Of a stretch of 6,839 nt of DNA, positions 1 through 4,529 are shown piece after piece. The number at the start of each line of letters is the position of its first letter. Position 1 is the stretch's first letter. Under the pieces are notes generated by a model. That model did no database searches. It had not been told where the DNA came from and was given only the letters and a program-made list of their open reading frames with translations. The stretch lies in NCBI GenBank assembly GCA_002719135.1, contig PBGU01000017.1, forward strand, positions 13,971 to 20,809, given 5' to 3'. The DNA comes from Gammaproteobacteria bacterium (GTDB lineage Bacteria > Pseudomonadota > Gammaproteobacteria > Pseudomonadales > Azotimanducaceae). Both the position numbers and the translations under genes were made by a program.

Positions 1-416
1 CTTCCCTGGCCGCTGGTCTGCATGGATTCTGCTACCGCCCGGGTCATCTGGTATGCGCCCACCGTATTGACGGCGTAGATATCCAGAAAATCCTGCTTGT
101 TAAGACCTTCCAGATTGGAATGGGCATTAAATTTAGTAGTCCCCGCGTTGTTAATGAGCGCGTCGATCCTCCCCCATTTATCGAGTGCTGCCTTGGCTAA
201 TACACGGCACTGATCGTCGTCGGCAATGTCGGCTTTTTGAACAATCGTCTCGACACCGTACTCCTCGCAAGCAGTTTGGGTTGCCCGGGCACCCCCTTCG
301 TTGTGTGCATAGTTGATCACCACATGACAGCCTTTCTCAGCGAGTTGTCGTGCACAAGCCGCCCCTACGCCTGAGGATGAGCCCGTCACAATCGCTACCC
401 CGTCTTGTAAATCCAC
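1..416 (-). CDS. Short-chain dehydrogenase/reductase (SDR), N-terminal part; gene runs off the left edge
   Basis: The reverse strand from the GTG at 416-414 reads open to the window edge, giving 138 residues. The classical SDR Rossmann signature TGSSSGVG is at residues 11-18, an acidic turn (ADI, D63) lies where the adenine ring is bound, NNAG is at 89-92, and the structural or catalytic Asn (YAVNT) is N117. The catalytic Ser and the YxxxK pair lie beyond the edge, so activity cannot be judged. The fold is cytoplasmic and NAD(P)(H)-dependent; there is no acidic residue at the end of strand 2 (VVINYAHNE), which leans towards NADP(H). The GTG start is chosen because an in-frame TAG lies five codons upstream with no other usual start between, and GAGGGG at 429-424 sits 7 nt ahead. 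The gene is divergent from the LLM oxidoreductase. The family is certain; the substrate is unknown. Confidence 0.93.
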   Translation of the reverse strand, partial: MDLQDGVAIVTGSSSGVGAACARQLAEKGCHVVINYAHNEGGARATQTACEEYGVETIVQKADIADDDQCRVLAKAALDKWGRIDALINNAGTTKFNAHSNLEGLNKQDFLDIYAVNTVGAYQMTRAVAESMQTSGQG

Positions 417-423
417 GAAACTA

Positions 424-429
424 CCCCTC
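424..429 (-). promoter_or_regulatory. Ribosome binding site of the SDR gene
   Basis: GAGGGG on the minus strand, 7 nt upstream of the GTG at 416. It decides the non-ATG start, since an in-frame stop lies just upstream of that codon and no ATG is available between them. Confidence 0.7.
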
Positions 430-499
430 TATCAAATTCGGAATTCTCCACTGACTATAGCTCGACTCACCGGATAACCCCTTTTCTAATGCAAATGAA

Positions 500-548
500 A
501 TCGTAGACAACTGGGGCTCAGGATCGGCCGAATCGGCCGTGCTACGAT
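500..548. repeat. Inverted repeat ATCGTAG / CTACGAT, candidate operator
   Basis: Seven-base arms at 500-506 and 542-548 are perfectly complementary, with a 35-nt spacer that contains the tandem CGGCCG repeat. Arm centres lie 42 bp apart, about four helical turns, so a protein bound at both arms would sit on the same DNA face. The position midway between two divergent genes suits a shared operator. A chance match of this length in 166 bp is possible, and no regulator gene is visible in the window. Confidence 0.35.
523..539. repeat. Tandem repeat of ATCGGCCG, period 9
   Basis: ATCGGCCG occurs at 523-530 and again at 532-539, separated by one A. Each copy contains the self-complementary hexamer CGGCCG. 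The pair sits inside the larger inverted repeat. It may be a regulator half-site pair or a small stem in the RNA; function is inferred from placement only. Confidence 0.4.
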
Positions 549-572
549 CAACTGGTCCAATCGATATCGTGC

Positions 573-578
573 GAGGGG
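573..578 (+). promoter_or_regulatory. Ribosome binding site of the LLM oxidoreductase gene
   Basis: GAGGGG precedes the GTG at 583 by 4 nt (6 nt if GAGG alone pairs). It supports the GTG start over the in-frame ATG at 607, which has no purine-rich stretch ahead of it and would delete the start of the first beta strand (NLWFHLM). Confidence 0.65.
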
Positions 579-582
579 AAAC

Positions 583-1821
583 GTGAAAAACCTCTGGTTT
601 CATTTAATGCCATACAAAGACTTACCCGATGACTTTAGGGATACCCACCCATCCGTCTGGGTTGACATTAACTCAAAGCTGCTCGACGCCAAGCGGGTTC
701 ATCAACACTACAACGAGTACCTCGACGAACTCGAATATGCAGGCCAATTAGGTTTCGATGGAATCTGTTGTAACGAGCACCATCAAAACGGCTACGGCCT
801 GATGCCTTCGCCCAACCTGATCGCCTCGACACTCACTCGACGCACCACAGAACCCGCGATTTGCGTCATGGGTAACTCGCTAGCGTTATACAACCCACCC
901 ACCAGAGTCGCAGAAGAATTTGCCATGCTCGACTGCATGTCGGGCGGCCGATTAATCGCGGGCTTCCCGGTCGGGACGCCGATGGACACGATCTTCGCGT
1001 ATGCACAGAACCCGTCCAAATTGCGCGAACGTTACTACGAGGCTCACGACATCGTGATGAAGGCTTGGCAGGAAGACGAAACCTTTTCTTTTGACGGTCG
1101 GTTCAACCAACTCCGATACGTGAACGTGTGGCCACGACCCATACAAAAGCCGCATCCGCCCGTGTGGATACCGGGAGGCGGGTCAGTTGAAACCTGGCGC
1201 TGGTGTGCAGAAATGGATTATGTCTACTGCTATCTCTCGTACTTTGGTTACAAGGCCGGCGAAGCCACCATGAAAGGTTTTTGGGACGAAATGGACAAGC
1301 TCGGTAAAGACCGAAACCCATACCGCGCGGGATTCCTACAATTTGTAGCGGTCGGAGAAACCGAAAAAGAAGCGCTTGAACTCTACAAAGAGTCGGCCGA
1401 GTACTTTTACGGACGATGCCTCCACGTCAATCCCAAGTGGGCATCGCCGGCAGGGTACCAGTCCGAAGCGACCATTCGTGCCAAAGTTCAATCGCAGGTG
1501 GCGCTTGCAGCGCAAAAATCCGCGGGTCCGACAGGGGCTGCACGCGAGTGGAAAGACATTCTCGATCTGGGTTACGTCATCGCTGGCGACCCAGATCAAG
1601 TCGCGGAGAGAATCCGTGAAGTCTGTACCAATCTGAACGTCGGTCATCTGATGTTGCTTTGCCAATTCGGCAACATGTCGACCGATTTAGCTAAATACAA
1701 TACCAAACTGTACGCCGAACGCGTTATGCCGCAGATCTCAGACCTGTTCGACGATCAATGGAATGACGCGTGGTGGCCGCAGCCACTCAGCGAGCGTTCT
1801 TTGCCTGCTGAGGTCGCTTAA
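583..1821 (+). CDS. LLM-class (luciferase-like) flavin-dependent oxidoreductase
   Basis: This 412-residue protein has the bacterial luciferase-like TIM-barrel layout: first strand NLWFHLMP at 3-10, NEHHQ at 64-68 in the flavin/substrate pocket, an RVAEEFAMLD helix at 108-117 followed by SGGRLIAGFPVG at 120-131, a WPRPIQKPHPPVWIPGG stretch at 183-199, and a C-terminal GDPDQVAERI segment at 335-344 followed by VGHLMLL at 353-359. Members use reduced FMN, usually supplied by a separate reductase, for monooxygenation or related oxidations in the cytoplasm. No flavin reductase is in the window. No signal peptide is present. The GTG start is backed by GAGGGG just upstream. The TAA stop overlaps the ATG of the next gene (TAATG), showing translational coupling. 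This subgroup (FHLMPY start, PHPPVW motif) is familiar as generic LLM oxidoreductases of unknown substrate. Family is very secure; substrate is unknown. Confidence 0.95.
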   Translation: MKNLWFHLMPYKDLPDDFRDTHPSVWVDINSKLLDAKRVHQHYNEYLDELEYAGQLGFDGICCNEHHQNGYGLMPSPNLIASTLTRRTTEPAICVMGNSLALYNPPTRVAEEFAMLDCMSGGRLIAGFPVGTPMDTIFAYAQNPSKLRERYYEAHDIVMKAWQEDETFSFDGRFNQLRYVNVWPRPIQKPHPPVWIPGGGSVETWRWCAEMDYVYCYLSYFGYKAGEATMKGFWDEMDKLGKDRNPYRAGFLQFVAVGETEKEALELYKESAEYFYGRCLHVNPKWASPAGYQSEATIRAKVQSQVALAAQKSAGPTGAAREWKDILDLGYVIAGDPDQVAERIREVCTNLNVGHLMLLCQFGNMSTDLAKYNTKLYAERVMPQISDLFDDQWNDAWWPQPLSERSLPAEVA

Positions 1822-2615
1822 TGCCAGAGACCCGATCGTTAACGATACGAGATCGCGAAGTTCGCGTCTTGGAAGAAGGCAGGAGCGACGTTCCCGTCGT
1901 GTTTCTTGCTGGGATCGGCGGCATCCCCGCATGGACTCCATTCCTGGAAGGACTGGCAAAAAACCGCCGAGTCATCGTGCCTTCGCTACCTGGTTTCCCT
2001 GGAGCCACCGAATTTAGGCACCTCGATTCCCTATACGATTGGGTTGTCCACACTCTCGAAACTCTCGAATTACTAGATGAACCAACGTTCGATCTTATCG
2101 GCAGTTCCGTTGGCGGTGCGCTCGCAAGCGAAATCGCGAGTCTCGTTGAAACCCAAGTCCGGCGCCTAGTCCTCATCGCACCGTTTGGCGTCTTCCTCGA
2201 GGACGACCCAGCCGCTGATATTTGGGCACAGGTACCCGGCCCTAAAAGTATTCCGAATCTTGTCTGCAGCCATCCTGAGCGGTGGGATGCCATATGGGAG
2301 ATGCCGGCAGACGGCGATGAAATCGAGTGGTCACTTTTGCAGACACGGTCGATGGAAGCCGCTGCACGGTTTCTTTTTCCTTTCGGTAACACGGGCGTTA
2401 CGTCACGCCTTCACCGGATCCACAACTCAACCTTATTGGTCCGAGGCGCGGAAGATCGTGTCCTTCCGTCTGCCTATAACGCGGTTTTCGCCGAGGGAAT
2501 CGAGGGCCCGGTGCGCACGATCGAGATTGAGGATGCAGGCCACCTACCCGAAATCGACAATCCCGAGATACTTGTTCGAGAAATTAACGCGTTCCTCCTC
2601 GATCAAGAAAATTGA
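1821..2615 (+). CDS. Alpha/beta-hydrolase fold protein with a Ser-Asp-His triad
   Basis: At 264 residues this is a normal length for a single-domain alpha/beta hydrolase. The oxyanion region FLAGIGG is at 28-34, the strand PSLPGFPG at 54-61, the nucleophile elbow GSSVGG at 94-99 (Ser96), the acid in GAEDRVLP (Asp212) and the catalytic base in DAGHLPEI (His241); a lid region spans roughly 125-190. The Ser nucleophile rules out an Asp-type epoxide hydrolase or haloalkane dehalogenase and favours an esterase, lactonase or C-C bond hydrolase of the MhpC kind. ATG at 1821 overlaps the previous TAA, and GAGG at 1810-1813 inside the upstream gene serves as ribosome binding site at 7 nt. Its 3' end overlaps the HAD gene by 4 nt. 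Inferred role: hydrolysis of an ester, lactone or ketone product made by the LLM enzyme. Confidence 0.93.
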   Translation: MPETRSLTIRDREVRVLEEGRSDVPVVFLAGIGGIPAWTPFLEGLAKNRRVIVPSLPGFPGATEFRHLDSLYDWVVHTLETLELLDEPTFDLIGSSVGGALASEIASLVETQVRRLVLIAPFGVFLEDDPAADIWAQVPGPKSIPNLVCSHPERWDAIWEMPADGDEIEWSLLQTRSMEAAARFLFPFGNTGVTSRLHRIHNSTLLVRGAEDRVLPSAYNAVFAEGIEGPVRTIEIEDAGHLPEIDNPEILVREINAFLLDQEN

Positions 2616-3265
2616 AACCCTTGACGTCTATCGAAGCCATTCTTTGGGACTTCGGGGGAGTTCTTACGACCAGCCCTTTTGAGGCGTTCAATCGATTCGA
2701 AGCCGCCCACAACCTCCCCACAGACTTTATTCGACGAGTCAATTCGACCAATCCCACGACCAATGCATGGGCACAATTTGAATCAAGCGCAATCACGGCC
2801 GAACAATTCGATCAACTCTTTGAACGAGAAAGTGAGTCGCTAGGGCATGCTGTCCGCGGTGTGCGCGTGCTCGAGTTACTTTCCGGTGAATTGCGACCTC
2901 GCATGGTCAGCGTACTAAAAAAGTGCAAGGAACATTTCAAAGTTGGTTGCATTACCAACAACATGAAGTCCGGCGAAGGCCCCAGCATGGCGAGGGACGA
3001 AGCCAAAGCTGCCGCATCTCAATCGGTCATGGCGCTATTTGATGTCATCGTCGAATCCAGCGTTGAGGGGGTGCGAAAACCCAATCCTCGCATTTACGAA
3101 ATCGCCTGTGACCGGATGGGCGTGGGACCCGACGGTTGTGTTTTTTTGGACGATCTCGGTATCAATCTGAAACCGGCGAAGGCGCTCGGCATGACCACCA
3201 TCAAGGTCATCGAAGAAGACCAAGCCATCAAAGACCTAGAAAAAGCGACCGGAATTCGTTTCTAG
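2612..3265 (+). CDS. HAD-superfamily IA hydrolase, epoxide-hydrolase-N / ACAD10-N-like type
   Basis: The 217-residue protein shows HAD motifs in order: motif I WDFGGVL at 12-18 with nucleophile Asp13, motif II CITNN at 113-117 (Thr115), motif III RKPNP at 155-159 (Lys156), motif IV FLDD at 178-181 (Asp180/181). A helical cap fills about 22-85, as in subfamily IA. The second Asp of motif I (DxD), the usual acid/base in HAD phosphatases, is Gly15 here, as in relatives of the HAD domain of ACAD10. The start is TTG at 2612, overlapping the previous TGA by 4 nt (TTGA); no strong ribosome binding site is visible, so termination-reinitiation is likely. The stop overlaps the stop of the convergent sugar kinase gene. 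Whether this is a phosphatase, dehalogenase or other hydrolase cannot be decided from sequence. Confidence 0.9.
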   Translation: MKPLTSIEAILWDFGGVLTTSPFEAFNRFEAAHNLPTDFIRRVNSTNPTTNAWAQFESSAITAEQFDQLFERESESLGHAVRGVRVLELLSGELRPRMVSVLKKCKEHFKVGCITNNMKSGEGPSMARDEAKAAASQSVMALFDVIVESSVEGVRKPNPRIYEIACDRMGVGPDGCVFLDDLGINLKPAKALGMTTIKVIEEDQAIKDLEKATGIRF

Positions 3266-4155
3266 TTCGAATCCAGTATCGCCAAGACGTCGGCGTACTC
3301 GGGAATAGAACTCGCCGCGCCCTCTTGGGTCACGGCTAACGCACCCGCGGCAGAGCCCAGTAGCAATGCCTTCGCATACTCCTCTCCCGATAAGAGTCCG
3401 GCCATTAAGTAGCCAACGAACGCGTCGCCTGCAGCGGTTTCGTCCACGGCTTCAACCCTGTAGGCAGCAAGTTTTTCGCGGTGACCCCCGATCCCATGCA
3501 TTAAGCCTTCTCGGCCGAGTGTCAATACGATGTGGGCCGTTGGAAAACGACTACATAACGCGTCAAGGGCAGCATCGGGAACAGTTTTTCGAGCCAACGC
3601 TGCCGCTTCGACCTCATTAACGATCAGCAAACGAACGGCGTCGAGCAGATAGTTCTGTTCGCGGCCATCCACTGGAGCCACATTGAATGCGACGTTGACA
3701 TCGCGATCTCCGGCCTCCTTGAGCACGGCCTCTATGTCATTGATCTCGTTTTGCAATAGCAACCAGTCACCCGGCTGTAACAACGCGAAAGCAACGTCCC
3801 GGTCTAGCCCTTGAATCGAGCGATTGGCACCACCACTGATCACAATAGAATTTTGTCCTGTCGAATCCACTTGGATAACCGCGTGCCCAGTCGGCGTCTC
3901 AATCCGTCGTACATTGGAAACGTTCACACCCGCTTCAGCCAGTACTTCCTTAAGCCAATCCCCGTCCTCGCCAACACAACCAATATGGTGAACCTCGGCG
4001 CCGGCTTTTGACGCTGCCAACGATTGATTGAGCCCTTTGCCGCCCGGAAAAACCGCGTGGTTCCGACTGGCAACGGTTTCTCCCACGGTTGCAATCGTAT
4101 CGACGGAATACACGTTGTCGACACAAAGTGAACCGAGATTAATCAACTTAGGCAC
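3262..4155 (-). CDS. PfkB-family carbohydrate kinase, ribokinase-like
   Basis: This 297-residue protein has both PfkB signatures: GGKGLNQSLAASKAG at 38-52 and DETAAGDAFVGYLMAGL at 238-254, with catalytic base Asp244 in the AAGD anion hole. Other ribokinase-like traits are the substrate Asp13 (CVDN), NVAP at 158-161 (compare NPAP), NEVE at 180-183 (compare NETE), and a C-terminal GAASSIP at 279-285 matching the ribokinase GAQxSIP element. The likely reaction is ATP-dependent phosphorylation of ribose or a similar sugar or nucleoside in the cytoplasm. The start is GTG at 4155; an in-frame TAA six codons upstream leaves no ATG. The ribosome binding site is weak (GAG about 8 nt away). The gene lies 73 bp downstream of the MoaD-like gene, whose gap shows no clear terminator, so co-transcription is likely. 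Ribokinase is the best guess; other sugar kinases remain possible. Confidence 0.9.
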   Translation of the reverse strand: MPKLINLGSLCVDNVYSVDTIATVGETVASRNHAVFPGGKGLNQSLAASKAGAEVHHIGCVGEDGDWLKEVLAEAGVNVSNVRRIETPTGHAVIQVDSTGQNSIVISGGANRSIQGLDRDVAFALLQPGDWLLLQNEINDIEAVLKEAGDRDVNVAFNVAPVDGREQNYLLDAVRLLIVNEVEAAALARKTVPDAALDALCSRFPTAHIVLTLGREGLMHGIGGHREKLAAYRVEAVDETAAGDAFVGYLMAGLLSGEEYAKALLLGSAAGALAVTQEGAASSIPEYADVLAILDSN

Positions 4156-4228
4156 GACGGATCTCGACTTTTACCCATTCGCTATCACGAGTACTTGGGT
4201 TTTCCGCATTGGAACTGAAAACGCAGAC

Positions 4229-4471
4229 CTAACCGCCTTCGATTCGATGCATGAAAAATACTTCGCTGGACGGCGCTATCGTTTCCAACCACGCGTCCTG
4301 ATATATCTGTCCGTTAATCGCAACCGCCGTTTTCGCCAGTACGTCCTCAATCCCAGGCCAGCGCTTATCTAACTCACGCACCAACGAACGGTAACTATCG
4401 CAATCCACCTCGGTCTCCCTCACGCCCTCGGTATTTGGCATGAGGTGATCAGGGAATACGACCTTAATCAT
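4229..4471 (-). CDS. Small MoaD/ThiS-family (ubiquitin-like beta-grasp) sulfur carrier protein
   Basis: This 80-residue protein has an N-terminal strand (MIKVVFP), a conserved LVRELDKRWPGI helix at 30-41, an AINGQIYQD turn at 51-59, a hydrophobic strand VFFMHRI at 71-77 and a C-terminal Gly79-Gly80 immediately before the TAG stop. Length, order and the terminal diglycine are the hallmarks of MoaD and ThiS carriers, whose C-terminus is adenylated by an E1-like enzyme (MoeB/ThiF) and converted to a thiocarboxylate for sulfur transfer. It lies 51 bp downstream of a molybdopterin-binding subunit, which suggests a role in molybdopterin synthesis or sulfur supply for that enzyme. No MoeB or MoaE homologue is in the window. 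The ATG at 4471 has no visible Shine-Dalgarno sequence; translation may depend on the upstream gene or local RNA structure. Family assignment rests on pattern, not on a search. Confidence 0.82.
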   Translation of the reverse strand: MIKVVFPDHLMPNTEGVRETEVDCDSYRSLVRELDKRWPGIEDVLAKTAVAINGQIYQDAWLETIAPSSEVFFMHRIEGG

Positions 4472-4485
4472 GGATGGACAAGCGT

Positions 4486-4529
4486 GAGGGGGCCAAAGAG
4501 GCTGACCCCCCTTCCCGTGTTGTCAGCCT
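4486..4529 (-). promoter_or_regulatory. Two mutually exclusive hairpins between the large subunit and MoaD-like genes
   Basis: AGGCTGAC and GTCAGCCT form a perfect 8-bp inverted repeat (4499-4506/4522-4529) with a 15-nt loop, overlapping the TGA stop of the large subunit gene (4523-4525). A second stem pairs the C-rich run with the G-rich run (4488-4494 with 4500-4502 plus 4506-4509, three-base bulge). Both use 4500-4502, so they cannot form together. No T-rich tail follows on the minus strand, so a classical terminator is unlikely. They may set mRNA processing or translation of the MoaD-like gene, which lacks a ribosome binding site. Pairing is visible; function is inferred. Confidence 0.45.

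Larger units (their letters stand above)
417..582. promoter_or_regulatory. Divergent intergenic regulatory region between the SDR and LLM genes
   Basis: This 166-bp gap separates two divergently transcribed genes, so it must carry both start regions unless transcription enters from outside. Visible elements are an inverted repeat (500-506/542-548), a tandem CGGCCG-containing repeat (523-539), a direct repeat CAACTGG at 508-514 and 549-555 (41-bp period) and a CGATATCG palindrome at 562-569. A possible -10 for the SDR is TATAGT on the minus strand (459-454), but no good -35 is spaced correctly. TACGAT occurs pointing outward in both arms of the inverted repeat (543-548 plus, 505-500 minus) and is another weak -10 candidate for each side. 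I could not assign a convincing sigma-70 promoter. Regulatory function is inferred from position and symmetry. Confidence 0.5.

Noticed and set aside
421..603. Open frame of 60 codons on the minus strand across the divergent intergenic region
   Set aside because: It lies upstream of a well-supported SDR start, overlaps the LLM start and the repeats, and has no recognisable motif; best seen as chance.
607..609. ATG as the alternative start of the LLM oxidoreductase
   Set aside because: It would remove NLWFHL from the first barrel strand and has no ribosome binding site, while the GTG at 583 follows GAGGGG.
1787..2392. 201-codon minus-strand frame opposite the alpha/beta hydrolase
   Set aside because: It is rich in Ser and Arg, as expected from the antisense of a codon-biased gene, shows no family motif, and the plus frame has a complete catalytic triad.
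1821..2615. Epoxide hydrolase or haloalkane dehalogenase
   Set aside because: The nucleophile position in GSSVGG is Ser96, whereas those families use Asp.
2185..2682. 165-codon plus-strand frame overlapping the hydrolase and HAD genes
   Set aside because: Composition is out-of-frame like (many Arg and Ser) and both underlying genes have clear motifs.
4156..4228. Small gene or promoter in the 73-bp gap between the MoaD-like and kinase genes
   Set aside because: Only a 12-codon ATG frame without a ribosome binding site is present, and no -35/-10 pair could be recognised.
4499..4529. Rho-independent terminator at the end of the large subunit gene
   Set aside because: The stem is good but the minus-strand sequence after it (CTTTGGCCCCCT) has no T run, and genes continue in the same direction close by.
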